From: a virus
Reading direction: 5' to 3' (one strand)
IMG/VR virus record: IMGVR_UViG_3300042486_000136
Span: 1 to 21,480 of that record
Length of the DNA stretch: 21,480 bases
Each line of letters starts with the position of its first letter. Position 1 is the stretch's first letter. A program made the position numbers and the translations under genes. Shown here in pieces: positions 1-7,438 of this stretch. The notes below the pieces were generated by a model. That model was not told where the DNA came from and searched no databases. It worked only from the letters and a program-made list of their open reading frames with translations.

Positions 1-706
1 CTTGAGCAAACACCAAATCAGACCCTAAAGAACCTAACTCAATTTCGTCATCAACTATTCCTGGATTCATTTGACGGACAGTCTGAAACGTACTCTCAGA
101 ACCATCCCAGTCAGGTGCAACATCTTTCTGTAAAGACTCCCAGAACTGTTCTACACGCCCATTCATAGATTCAGCCCAGTCCTCGTTGTAATCCAAGTGG
201 AAAGTCTCCAACTGGTTACCCTGAAACAGCACAACAACCTTGCACCACTTTAAACCAAGCAACTCCATGTACCACATACATTGAGCTTCATAATGGGGTG
301 GAACAGTCTCAAAACGATAGCCAGCAGTCTTAATCTCCAGCAAACCGTAGTCATCACCAATCTTTAGGATACCGTCAGGATTAGCGTGTTTCCAACCATC
401 AGCCCAAGTACCTGTAGTAAACATCTCAAAGTCAGGGTTACGCAAACCCCACTCTTCAAAGATGATTGGCTCAACAATAGTTCCCCACCGCATCTTCTCA
501 TTCTGCTGAAAACCATCTTCAATTTTGTTAGTCAACTTAGCCCACAAAGTGAAAGCAGACTCCCAGGGGTTCAATCCCAAGATAGTGCCAACCTGTGAAC
601 CACCAATACCATTACTGCGTAGCTCATGCCATTCAGGACTCTGATTCTCAAAGTCACCAATCAACTTAGCTTTACCAAATAACGGATGCTCTAATTTATT
701 AGACAT
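1..706 (-). CDS. YqaJ-type viral recombinase / exonuclease (partial, C-terminus outside window)
   Basis: The first 235 residues are present; the gene runs off the left edge. It belongs to the YqaJ/lambda-exonuclease-like PD-(D/E)XK nucleases, which resect double-stranded DNA ends for phage recombination together with a single-strand annealing protein. Visible family marks are an early RSNGIGGSQVG segment (residues 30-40) followed by LGLNPW, a conserved Glu at 79 in RWGTIVEP, Asp111 in NPDG, and the E124-I-K126 motif in LLEIKT, so the catalytic Asp, Glu and Lys are all present. The ATG is preceded by AAGGAAAAGGG, a good ribosome binding site. It is divergent from whiB with only 49 bases between the starts, so the two may share control elements. 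The annealing partner is not in this window. The family call is firm; the exact role is inferred from relatives. Confidence 0.88.
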   Translation of the reverse strand, partial: MSNKLEHPLFGKAKLIGDFENQSPEWHELRSNGIGGSQVGTILGLNPWESAFTLWAKLTNKIEDGFQQNEKMRWGTIVEPIIFEEWGLRNPDFEMFTTGTWADGWKHANPDGILKIGDDYGLLEIKTAGYRFETVPPHYEAQCMWYMELLGLKWCKVVVLFQGNQLETFHLDYNEDWAESMNGRVEQFWESLQKDVAPDWDGSESTFQTVRQMNPGIVDDEIELGSLGSDLVFAQ

Positions 707-720
707 AACCCTTTTCCTTG

Positions 721-749
721 TTTACATCTGACCGAAATGTCAGTAAAGT
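721..749 (+). promoter_or_regulatory. whiB promoter, probable leaderless transcript
   Basis: A -35 like TTTACA (721-726, five of six consensus bases) and a -10 like TAAAGT (744-749, four of six) are separated by exactly 17 bases. A start seven bases after the -10 falls on base 756, the A of the whiB ATG, so the mRNA would lack a leader. This agrees with the absence of a convincing Shine-Dalgarno sequence before whiB. Leaderless mRNAs are common in Actinobacteria. On the opposite strand the same stretch gives a weaker TTTACT-17-TAAACA pair pointing at the exonuclease gene. Confidence 0.55.
728..743. promoter_or_regulatory. Palindrome in the whiB promoter spacer (operator candidate)
   Basis: CTGAC (728-732) and GTCAG (739-743) form a perfect inverted repeat around six bases. 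It lies wholly inside the 17-base spacer between the -35 and -10 of the whiB promoter, a classical repressor position. It could bind a phage repressor or the WhiB protein itself with a partner sigma factor; the sequence does not say which. Confidence 0.5.
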
Positions 750-755
750 AAGTGT

Positions 756-1070
756 ATGACAAACCACCGACATCCAGTACCAATTTCACGAAAATTGTTT
801 TCTTTTATAGAAAAACAAGAAGAAGTTGGAGAACTGCCCTGCCAAAGTTTCCCAGACCTATTCTTTCCAGACCAAAAAGGGTATGGGCAATCTCAAGACA
901 TAGCATCCGCTAAAGAGTTATGTAAAGCCTGTCCGCTAATAGAAGATTGTCGGGACTACGCTATAGAAGCCAAAGAGCCATACGGCATCTGGGGCGGATT
1001 AACTGTAGATGAAAGAAGAACCTACAGGACTATTTCTGTTGCTGTTGCTTCTCTTGGGCTTTCTGAATAG
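756..1070 (+). CDS. whiB: WhiB-family [4Fe-4S] transcriptional regulator
   Basis: This 104-residue protein has the four WhiB cysteines at 29, 56, 59 and 65 (C-X26-C-X2-C-X5-C), which hold an iron-sulphur cluster, and the turn GIWGG (77-81) followed by basic residues (ERRTYR) that in the family contact DNA. WhiB proteins bind the principal sigma factor and tune transcription in response to redox or nitric oxide; phage versions can act on host promoters, and mycobacteriophage TM4 WhiB is a known dominant-negative example. It is the only rightward gene in the window. Its last 41 bases overlap the end of the leftward holin gene, so the final residues, past the usual family end, are coded antisense to the holin tail. 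A promoter with an internal palindrome lies immediately upstream. The family call is firm; the target promoters are unknown. Confidence 0.93.
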   Translation: MTNHRHPVPISRKLFSFIEKQEEVGELPCQSFPDLFFPDQKGYGQSQDIASAKELCKACPLIEDCRDYAIEAKEPYGIWGGLTVDERRTYRTISVAVASLGLSE

Positions 1071-1314
1071 CATCATTAGAAGCCTTAGCAACATCAGCCT
1101 TAGTTACCTGACCTGTAGTAGCAATAGCGTAACCAATAGCACCTATTACACCAATCATCAAAGTTCCCCAAGCAATAAGCACACCGTTTAGCCAGTTGCC
1201 TGTAAGAGCTGCACCAACACCAGCCGAACCGCCAAGAATAAATAGGAAAATACCGAATCCACGCCAAGCAAGAATTGCTAAAACGTCAAGGATTTGTTTT
1301 GCTCTGTCTTTCAT
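1030..1314 (-). CDS. Two-membrane-segment protein, putative holin
   Basis: A 94-residue protein with two hydrophobic stretches (about 11-37 and 44-66) and a charged Lys/Gln-rich tail ending in KAQEKQQQQK. Size, topology and position directly after the endolysin gene fit a phage holin, which makes the membrane lesion that times lysis. Its start overlaps the endolysin stop by one base (TAATG), so translation is probably coupled. The 3' end overlaps the convergent whiB gene by 41 bases. I do not recognise a specific holin family from sequence alone; another small phage membrane protein is possible, and the upstream XhlA-like gene also competes for the holin role. Confidence 0.6.
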   Translation of the reverse strand: MKDRAKQILDVLAILAWRGFGIFLFILGGSAGVGAALTGNWLNGVLIAWGTLMIGVIGAIGYAIATTGQVTKADVAKASNDAIQKAQEKQQQQK

Positions 1315-1778
1315 TATTTACCTGTATTCGCTAGGATGTGCTTCAAAGGGTCAACTAAGTCTTTGTAAGCAGATAGATGGATGTCTGGGTTGCTGAAACT
1401 CTTGTTAGCCTTACCGATACTCATGTGTAGGTGCGCTCCAGTACTAGCTGAACCGCTTTTGTACTTGCCACCGCCAACTTTACCTAAAACAGTTTGACCG
1501 CCAACAACCTTATCACCCTTAACTAAATCTGACTGTTTAGCCAAGTGAGCATAAAGAACCCAGTAACCATCCTTAGTAGAGTGAACCAAGAACCAGCCCA
1601 ACACATCAGACCACTCACTCAAGAACACAGTCCCATCAGTAATAGCCTTGATAGGTGAAAGTTCCTTTGGAGACCAGTCCTGACCTCTATGCGGTCTACC
1701 GTTACGGTATGGGGCTAAATTACCGAACTCATCATTACGAGTTTTAGCAGGGAACGGTTCATAGTAGACAACAGACAT
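1314..1778 (-). CDS. M23-family peptidase endolysin
   Basis: A 154-residue single-domain LytM/M23 metallopeptidase that should cut peptide cross-bridges of the host wall. The zinc and catalytic residues are visible: H30 and D34 in HRGQD, H78 in YAHL, and H116/H118 in GAHLH. The usual flow of the fold (DGTV, DGYWVLYAHL, KGDKVVGGQTVLGKVG) lies between them. There is no signal peptide and no separate wall-binding domain, so it needs a holin to reach the wall. AGGAAG before the ATG overlaps the region of the upstream stop six bases away. It sits between two membrane protein genes, forming a lysis cassette. No second catalytic domain and no LysB-type esterase is seen, consistent with a host lacking mycolic acids, though genes outside the window could add one. 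Confidence 0.9.
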   Translation of the reverse strand: MSVVYYEPFPAKTRNDEFGNLAPYRNGRPHRGQDWSPKELSPIKAITDGTVFLSEWSDVLGWFLVHSTKDGYWVLYAHLAKQSDLVKGDKVVGGQTVLGKVGGGKYKSGSASTGAHLHMSIGKANKSFSNPDIHLSAYKDLVDPLKHILANTGK

Positions 1779-1784
1779 AACTTC

Positions 1785-2033
1785 CTAACCTATAGCTTTC
1801 AATAAAACACCAACAAGTCCAGAAGTAATAATGGCTGAAAGCACACCAGTAACCCAAGCGGACTGCCAGCGAGCCTTCTCTAACTCCCTAATACGAGCTT
1901 CATGGTCAATGACCAAATCAGACTGAATAGTGACATCTTTTTTTATAACAGCAATGTCAGTTTTGATTACAGCCATGTCATCAACAATTCTTTGTAAAAG
2001 TTCACCATTATTAGGTCGTTTGACATCAGACAT
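1785..2033 (-). CDS. XhlA-like membrane protein (holin-associated)
   Basis: An 82-residue protein with an N-terminal heptad-like coiled coil (about 12-55, repeated V/I-x-x-D/K pattern such as VIKTDIAVIKKDV) followed by one membrane segment (58-80). This is the architecture of the hemolysin XhlA group, small proteins that work with a holin and endolysin in prophage lysis cassettes. It lies immediately upstream of the endolysin, and its ATG overlaps the stop of the preceding tail gene by one base (TAATG). It might itself be the holin or act as a regulator of the 94-residue protein. The topology is clear; the function is inferred from shape and position. Confidence 0.65.
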   Translation of the reverse strand: MSDVKRPNNGELLQRIVDDMAVIKTDIAVIKKDVTIQSDLVIDHEARIRELEKARWQSAWVTGVLSAIITSGLVGVLLKAIG

Positions 2034-2383
2034 TAGCCAGCAGCCGTTCCAGCAGTCATCTGCACAGCAGTCCAGTAAAGAGTTGAATCGCTACCAGAAG
2101 CAGCCGAAACATTACGAACAGTTGCCACAGCAGAACCAGCAGTATTAGTACCGATAGAAACAATGTATCTGTTGCTAGTAGTCCATGCTTGAACGATAGG
2201 TGCTACAGAAAAACGGCTTGTCGGGTAAGTTATGTTAATGGTTGCTGTAGCATCAGCAGCTACAGTACCAGTAGTAGTCGCACCAATGCCAGCCGCATAA
2301 GCATAAGGCAACTTATCGAAATTGCCATTCAAAGCAGCAGCACTTAAAACTGCTCCAGCACTAAAAACTGTAGTTCCAGCCAT
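2033..2383 (-). CDS. Small tail protein with lectin-like fold, possible receptor-binding component
   Basis: A 116-residue Ala/Thr-rich protein. The first 30 residues (FSAGAVLSAAALNGNFDKL) resemble the short N-terminal anchor common in phage tail-tip proteins, and the rest alternates beta-strand-like segments around SRFSVAPIVQAW, a pattern like H-type lectin domains in phage fibres. It follows the distal tail protein gene and precedes lysis genes, the usual place for a receptor-binding protein. TAAGGAG before the ATG is a strong ribosome binding site. If it is the only receptor-binding protein in the tail it is very small, and fibres encoded in the head module may share that job. The lectin comparison is by eye. 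Confidence 0.6.
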   Translation of the reverse strand: MAGTTVFSAGAVLSAAALNGNFDKLPYAYAAGIGATTTGTVAADATATINITYPTSRFSVAPIVQAWTTSNRYIVSIGTNTAGSAVATVRNVSAASGSDSTLYWTAVQMTAGTAAG

Positions 2384-2392
2384 TATTTCTCC

Positions 2393-3586
2393 TTACAACC
2401 CCAACACATATGTATCTAGTTTACCGAACTCTGTATCATTCAACACAAGATAAGGTATCTTGATGCTATCAAACTGCAAAGTCATGTAATGACCGCCAGG
2501 ATTGATTTCATGGCTCAAACCAATAATCTGTACAACACGTTCAATAGCATCCCCAATACCATTAGGCCTAAACTTTACTTTCGCAAAATCATTCAACTCT
2601 AATCCAGCTAAATCCTGTTGAGTTGCCCCATCCTGAGCATAATAATTTACTCTAATAGAGTTTATGCGATACTCAGGTAAAGCATACTTTTTGATAAGTA
2701 AAGTTCCTAAACTAGACAGCCTTGCAGGTGATGTGTAAAGAACATTATCAACATCTAAACCATTTACACCGTATGTTTCCTGTGAAGCAGCATTGCTTGC
2801 CATAACATAGTTCACACCATCAAAAGAATTGACGGTAACGCTGTTATACATCAGTTGGCTAGTGTATGAAACATCAATGTAATCGTATTTAATGCTAGGT
2901 TTACCAGCCGTACCAAACGAATAATTTATTGTGCCATCATCCGCAAATAACTCGTAAGTAGTCGTAGAACTAATGCTGTTGTTATTATCCTTAAAGACAA
3001 GACCAAAGTTTTTAGGGCTATAAAATAATGCACCCTGCTCAGAAGCTTCAATTTGACGTAAATACTCTAAAGCATTAGTTCCAGCACCAACAGTCTGAGC
3101 AGACAACAGTTGTGTGCCATCATCAATAATTCTGTCACCGAACCCAGTAGACCAAGCAACACCAGAGTTGTCTAAAACCTTGTCAACCCTAGTACCAGAT
3201 AATTCTTGTGGGTAAGTAGTTCCAAACAAATACATGTTCGCTAAAAGGCCACTTTCCTCAGTAGCTGCAATAGTGGCGTAAGATTCACCGTTAGGGTCAT
3301 AACTAAAAGACCAATCATCAATCAAACCCTGATAAATGGATTGACCGCCACTATTAATTGTTATGCCACGCTTAGGATACACATAAGGCTGAAAACTAGA
3401 AGTGGTATTTAAAGGGTCAAAAGCCCTATCAAAATTATTGAAAACAACAGAAATAGACCCAGGTTCATAGTAATCTAACTGCCTAGACTTACCCCTAGAA
3501 ATGCTGACCGAAACAACCTTACTGGTAACCTCAATCTGGTCACCAGTAGTAGGTTCTCTCAGGTAAACCGTTGCATCAAGACCCAT
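2393..3586 (-). CDS. Distal tail / minor tail protein
   Basis: A 397-residue protein encoded directly after the tape measure gene, with a one-base TAATG overlap. The N-terminal third (ATVYLREPTTGDQIEVTSKVVSVSISRGKSR, then DYYEPGSISVVFNN) looks like the beta-rich ring-forming region of actinophage minor tail proteins, and the middle has the SFSYDPNGESYATIAA pattern seen in Dit/Tal-type proteins. It would form the ring at the tail tip on which receptor-binding parts sit. No enzymatic motif is visible. The position makes the minor tail call reliable; whether it is the Dit hub or a Tal-like protein cannot be decided by eye. Confidence 0.78.
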   Translation of the reverse strand: MGLDATVYLREPTTGDQIEVTSKVVSVSISRGKSRQLDYYEPGSISVVFNNFDRAFDPLNTTSSFQPYVYPKRGITINSGGQSIYQGLIDDWSFSYDPNGESYATIAATEESGLLANMYLFGTTYPQELSGTRVDKVLDNSGVAWSTGFGDRIIDDGTQLLSAQTVGAGTNALEYLRQIEASEQGALFYSPKNFGLVFKDNNNSISSTTTYELFADDGTINYSFGTAGKPSIKYDYIDVSYTSQLMYNSVTVNSFDGVNYVMASNAASQETYGVNGLDVDNVLYTSPARLSSLGTLLIKKYALPEYRINSIRVNYYAQDGATQQDLAGLELNDFAKVKFRPNGIGDAIERVVQIIGLSHEINPGGHYMTLQFDSIKIPYLVLNDTEFGKLDTYVLGL

Positions 3587-5889
3587 TAGTTGCTACGCCA
3601 ACCTTTACCCTTAGCACGTTCAAACTCCATAATCGCCTTAACAAGAGCATCACCAATCTGAGCTCCACTCGCACCAGGGGCAACGTTAATAGAAATGTTG
3701 TAGTCATTTGCTATTGCTTGGTTTTCTTTGAACTTAGAGTAACCTATTGTGTCCTTAGCAAAAGGGTTCATAATATCTTCAGATTCCATAAGTTTAAAAC
3801 CAGCATCCAAACCAGCACCACGAACACCAGCAGAGTAAGAGCTAATAAATTTAGGAACACTCATTGAAGCAGGGCCAACCATAGGTCTACTCTTCTTAGG
3901 TGTTGCCTTCTCAGGTTTATAGTTAGGGTCAATCGCTAACTTTTCTGCTTCAGTAAGCAAGAATCCAGCAGCACCAGCTTCAGCAATAACAGTTTTTAAC
4001 CTAGCACTAGCTGCAGTACCAAGAGCATCCCCAACCTTAGCACCAATAGCAGCCGCAGAAGCAATCATCATGTCCTGCTGTTTATACAAACCATCAATCA
4101 GACCATTACCAAGTTTACCGCCAGCGTTCTCCATAGCCTTAGCACCAAGAACACCAATGTCACCAGCAACCTTCTTAATGTCCTTAGCAGTCTTATTTAG
4201 ACCCTTAATGCCTGTCTTACCTGACTCCAAAATTGCTTCAGCAGTAGCATTACCAGCTTCAGGCCCAGCATTAGTGATTTGTTCAATCAACATAGGGTCA
4301 AGACCAGCTTTAGTCAAAGAACTCAGATTCTTGTAGAAATCTTTAATCTTCATCAACTTATCTTTAAACGCACCAGCAATGTCGGTAGCACCTTTAGAAG
4401 CACTAAAAGCAACAGTCTTAAACTTTCCATCCAAATAAGTGATGCTTTGGAAAATTTCGTTAGAGTTCGCTTCAAGCAAACCAGTAATGTTTACAGAACC
4501 AATAATGGACTTTTGTATGTTTACAGCATTATCAACAAATTGATTTAATTTGTCTGAAGTTTTTTGAAGTTCAGCCGAAGCCTTTTTAGCACTATCCGCA
4601 ACACCATCAACAGGATTAACATTAAGTCCAGTTTTAGAGTATTTGTTTAACAAATCCCCATAAGAATCGCCAGCATTTTTTGAGCCTTTTGTAAGGTCAT
4701 CAAACTCGCTTGTAAAACTTTTTAATTCTTTGCCAGCATCTTTGAAAAAATCACCAAGTCCAGGAACAATTCCGCCAAGTTTTGATAAGCCATCAAATAA
4801 AGCACCAATAGTCCCAATAGCGGCTCTAAAAATAAAAGTAAGTATTGCCACTACTGGAGTCAATACAGCACCAATAACCTGAGCAAGGAAAGTAATGAGT
4901 GGAATAAATGGAGTAATAATCTTGCTTAAAACTTCAAAAATACCTGCTAAAGGAATGAGTAGCGGACTAATCAAATCAGTCAGCACAGTTATAAGAGGAT
5001 TAACTGCATCCACTAAAGCTAAAATGTTTCCAACCTTTTCAGCAATAACTGGCCCAAGATTTTCTAGAATTTTACCCATGTTTTCAAAAAGAGGAAGAAG
5101 AGTAACTTGCAACTTATCCATCAAAGGAATAAAGTTACTTAGAAAATTCGCTAAAGGCCCAGTCAAAGCCCCACCCAAAGCAGCCTTCAAATTCTCAAAA
5201 GAAGCCTTCAACTGTGTTTGAACAACAAACAAACTACCTGCCTGAGCTGCATAAGCTCCCTGAGCATCAGCAGAACGTGCATACAAAAGGTCAAGACGAG
5301 CCTGAGCCTGAGCCTGACGTTGCAAAGCACCAGTCAACTTACCCATACCACGAGCAGCAACCAAAGCATTAACCTCAGACTGCTTCATAGCGACACCGAA
5401 TTTCTCAATCGGGTCGTACTCACCTCTAAACAAGGCTGTCATACCAGTCAACGCTTCAGAAACGTCATAACCATAAGTAGCAGACAAATCAGAAGCCAAA
5501 CCAACAAGATTTTTAGTTTCTTTAGCAACAAAACCCATTTCAAAGCCAGACTGCTTCAAAACAGAACCCAAGAAAGTAACAGACTTAGAAGCATCAACCT
5601 GGCTCAAACCAATAGCCGAAGCACCTTCCGCATACTTCGTCATCATTGGAGTTAAATCGCCAAAAACTCGCCCCAAACCAACTGTGTTACGTTCAAGGTC
5701 ACGAGCTGCCGTAACAGTATCCTTAACAAACCCTGTCGCTCCCACAGCTGCAAACGAAGCAGCCGCACCAACCGCAGCACCCTTCAAACTCTTCAAAGAA
5801 GCAGTAAGCGAAGCCATCCCAGTCTTAGCCTGATTAATACCCTTAGCATCAAAAACCGAAACTAAAGGAATAAAAATGTTGCCAGCCAT
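3586..5889 (-). CDS. Tail tape measure protein
   Basis: The 767-residue protein sets tail length; using the usual ratio of about 1.5 angstroms per residue it predicts a tail somewhat over 100 nm. Family marks are an Ala/Gly-rich N-terminus, a conserved region around residues 95-170 (GLSQVDASKSVTFLGSVL, then MTALFRGEYDPIEKFGVAM) found in many siphophage tape measures, a Gln/Ala-rich helix near 185-215, and a long hydrophobic stretch (about 284-366) that may enter the host membrane at infection. The C-terminus (SINVAPGASGAQIGDALVKAI) is the usual tape measure end motif. No peptidase or lysozyme domain is visible. It begins by TAATG overlap with the preceding 225-residue gene and follows the frameshifted chaperone as expected. 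Confidence 0.95.
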   Translation of the reverse strand: MAGNIFIPLVSVFDAKGINQAKTGMASLTASLKSLKGAAVGAAASFAAVGATGFVKDTVTAARDLERNTVGLGRVFGDLTPMMTKYAEGASAIGLSQVDASKSVTFLGSVLKQSGFEMGFVAKETKNLVGLASDLSATYGYDVSEALTGMTALFRGEYDPIEKFGVAMKQSEVNALVAARGMGKLTGALQRQAQAQARLDLLYARSADAQGAYAAQAGSLFVVQTQLKASFENLKAALGGALTGPLANFLSNFIPLMDKLQVTLLPLFENMGKILENLGPVIAEKVGNILALVDAVNPLITVLTDLISPLLIPLAGIFEVLSKIITPFIPLITFLAQVIGAVLTPVVAILTFIFRAAIGTIGALFDGLSKLGGIVPGLGDFFKDAGKELKSFTSEFDDLTKGSKNAGDSYGDLLNKYSKTGLNVNPVDGVADSAKKASAELQKTSDKLNQFVDNAVNIQKSIIGSVNITGLLEANSNEIFQSITYLDGKFKTVAFSASKGATDIAGAFKDKLMKIKDFYKNLSSLTKAGLDPMLIEQITNAGPEAGNATAEAILESGKTGIKGLNKTAKDIKKVAGDIGVLGAKAMENAGGKLGNGLIDGLYKQQDMMIASAAAIGAKVGDALGTAASARLKTVIAEAGAAGFLLTEAEKLAIDPNYKPEKATPKKSRPMVGPASMSVPKFISSYSAGVRGAGLDAGFKLMESEDIMNPFAKDTIGYSKFKENQAIANDYNISINVAPGASGAQIGDALVKAIMEFERAKGKGWRSN

Positions 5890-6566
5890 TATGAGACCAT
5901 CCTTCTATTAATGATGCTGTAAGCCCTTTGTAAAACAACCTTAGTTTCAGCCCTAGCCTTTGGCAAAGCCTTCACAGCAGACGGCCAAGCATACCTAGAA
6001 GCCTTACCACCCAAAGCCCGAATCATTGCACGACCCTGACCATTAATTCTGTGCTTTCTCTTACCTGTCTTGCTCAGGCTGTAATCATACTCACGAGTAA
6101 CCGAATACTTGTTTGTGTACTTATTGCTTTTACCAGCCATGTCAGCCATAACAACACCAGCATTATCTACCATCAAACGAGCAATAGAAAAAGAAGTGGT
6201 CTTGTATCTGCTAAAAATACGTTTAGCTTTAGACGGGGCAGGAGTCTGAATCAAAACAGACTTTACAGCCTTATTCTTATTCTGATAGTTAGCACCCCAA
6301 GTCAAACGACCAGGAACAGCCACAGGAAAGAATCCAGAGCGAGAACTATTAGGGCGATTACGGTGAATACCGCTAGTAGGTGGACTTGCAGGAATAGCAC
6401 CCTTTACGGCAGTCTGCACAGGCTTTGCAATCTTCTTGTAATCCTTTTGAAGCTGCTTTACAAGAGTAGGTTGGACACGATTCAACTCACGAATCAACTC
6501 ATTGTAATCTGTGATGTATAGGCCAGCACGACCACCCTTAGTTACATACTGTACTTCGCCAGCCAT
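5889..6566 (-). CDS. HK97 gp10-like / tail-associated protein of uncertain role
   Basis: A 225-residue basic protein. The first half (LIRELNRVQPTLVKQLQKDY, then KKIAKPVQTAVKGAIP) has the helix-then-IP pattern of HK97 gp10-like proteins, which act at the head-tail junction. The second half is rich in Arg/Lys (SLSKTGKRKHRINGQGRAM). The position is unusual: gp10-like genes normally precede the major tail protein, but this one lies between the tail chaperone and the tape measure. It starts 27 bases after the frameshift-frame stop and its stop overlaps the tape measure ATG. A weak GGTGG site precedes the start. It could instead be a tail-initiation protein specific to this phage group. Confidence 0.5.
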   Translation of the reverse strand: MAGEVQYVTKGGRAGLYITDYNELIRELNRVQPTLVKQLQKDYKKIAKPVQTAVKGAIPASPPTSGIHRNRPNSSRSGFFPVAVPGRLTWGANYQNKNKAVKSVLIQTPAPSKAKRIFSRYKTTSFSIARLMVDNAGVVMADMAGKSNKYTNKYSVTREYDYSLSKTGKRKHRINGQGRAMIRALGGKASRYAWPSAVKALPKARAETKVVLQRAYSIINRRMVS

Positions 6567-6593
6567 AAAACACCACCAATCACATCTATTCTA

Positions 6594-6997
6594 TCAACGA
6601 GATTGTTGCTGGCTACGCCACACTAAGTATCTACCTAAAGTCCACAACATGCGGTCATCACACTCCATCAAAGCAGCAGGACTAATACCAGTCTCAACTG
6701 CAAGAGAAGCTATATACCAATGGGCTGAACTATCGCCCAACCCAACTATTTTGGGTCGTTTTCACTAGCCTTAATAGAAGCGACCTCATCAACCCAAACA
6801 TCAAACTCTTTGGTAGTTGACTTAGTGCGAGATTCTGCAAGATAAGCAAGATAAAGTAAATGAGTTAGTTTGACGTTAGATTCAAGCACAGCAACTGACA
6901 GGTCAAACTTAGATTCAAATTTAACCATGTCAGATGCTGAACAAGTAATTTCTTTTTCTTCGCCAGAAACAAATTCAATGCGTAGGTTGATTTTCAA
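6594..6997 (-). CDS. Tail assembly chaperone, long form made by -1 frameshift (G-T type)
   Basis: The zero-frame product (83 residues, ending at 6746) shares its N-terminus with a longer 134-residue product made by slipping back one base on CCCAAAA (6749-6755), just before the TAG stop. After the slip the reading continues for 51 residues (IVGLGDSSAHWYIASLAVETG and on to WRSQQQSR) and stops with TGA at 6594-6596. This is the lambda gpG/gpGT arrangement: the long form recruits the tape measure and the short form coats it during tail assembly. Base 6749 is read twice. The position between major tail protein and tape measure, the perfect X-XXY-YYZ phase and the Trp-rich extension all agree. Confidence 0.88.
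6746..6997 (-). CDS. Tail assembly chaperone, short form (G type)
   Basis: An 83-residue acidic protein encoded right after the major tail protein. It starts at a TTG codon with AAGGA six bases before it; the first in-frame ATG lies well inside the protein (in SASDMVKF) and has no such site, so TTG is preferred. The segment KLTHLLYLAYLAE is typical of the helical chaperones that coat the tape measure. The last codons (GAC CCA AAA TAG) contain the slippery heptamer, so most ribosomes should end here and a minority continue to make the long form. Confidence 0.85.
   Translation of the reverse strand: MKINLRIEFVSGEEKEITCSASDMVKFESKFDLSVAVLESNVKLTHLLYLAYLAESRTKSTTKEFDVWVDEVASIKASENDPK
6749..6755 (-). 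promoter_or_regulatory. Programmed -1 ribosomal frameshift site CCCAAAA
   Basis: On the minus strand the zero frame reads C-CCA-AAA-TAG. Both tRNAs can re-pair after slipping back one base (CCC-AAA), the canonical arrangement. The stop codon immediately after the site may add a pause. No strong downstream hairpin is obvious by eye. Confidence 0.85.
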
Positions 6998-7013
6998 TTG
7001 TTTTCCTTATTTA

Positions 7014-7427
7014 TTAGGCTGTTGCACGAGTTACAGTACCGCTTGTCGGCCATGTAACAGAAAGTGTTGCAATGTCCCCAACAGAAGCTGAGAACGGTTG
7101 GTACTGTGAAACCAAGCATACAGCAGTCCAAGCAGGGTTAGTTGCTGAAGTTGCAGAGCTTGTAGGGTTTACTACTACAGTAGCGTATGAACCTGCTACG
7201 AATAGTGGGGAAAGTACAGCATCAACTGAGCTTGCACCGAAATCTTGGAAGAAGTTTAGAGTCACAGACCCAGACTTCAAACCAGCAATACGGCTTCTCC
7301 AACCGCCACCGAAAGCTGTTGTCTCAATTTCATCTGCTGACAGGTCAAGGCTTACGCTCTGGAGAACATTTGAAAATGCTGTTCCGTTGACTGTAATCTT
7401 GTGGTCTGTTGCTACATAAACCGCCAT
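7014..7427 (-). CDS. Major tail protein
   Basis: A 137-residue protein that should polymerise into the tail tube. It has the tail-tube pattern of alternating beta strands, with KITVNGTAFSNVLQSVSL and DEIETTAFGGGWRSRIAGLKSGSVTLNFFQDF near the N-terminal half; the T-T-A-F-G and G-L-K-S-G-S-V motifs are typical of actinophage major tail proteins. AGGAG before the ATG is strong, as expected for an abundant protein. It directly precedes the frameshifted chaperone gene and follows the tail terminator candidate. The protein is short for the family and has no C-terminal Ig-like domain. Confidence 0.88.
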   Translation of the reverse strand: MAVYVATDHKITVNGTAFSNVLQSVSLDLSADEIETTAFGGGWRSRIAGLKSGSVTLNFFQDFGASSVDAVLSPLFVAGSYATVVVNPTSSATSATNPAWTAVCLVSQYQPFSASVGDIATLSVTWPTSGTVTRATA

Positions 7428-7438
7428 TTAATGTTCTC

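Noticed and set aside
386-598. A rightward 70-residue frame at the left end
   Set aside because: It is antisense to the YqaJ exonuclease, whose catalytic motifs are clear.
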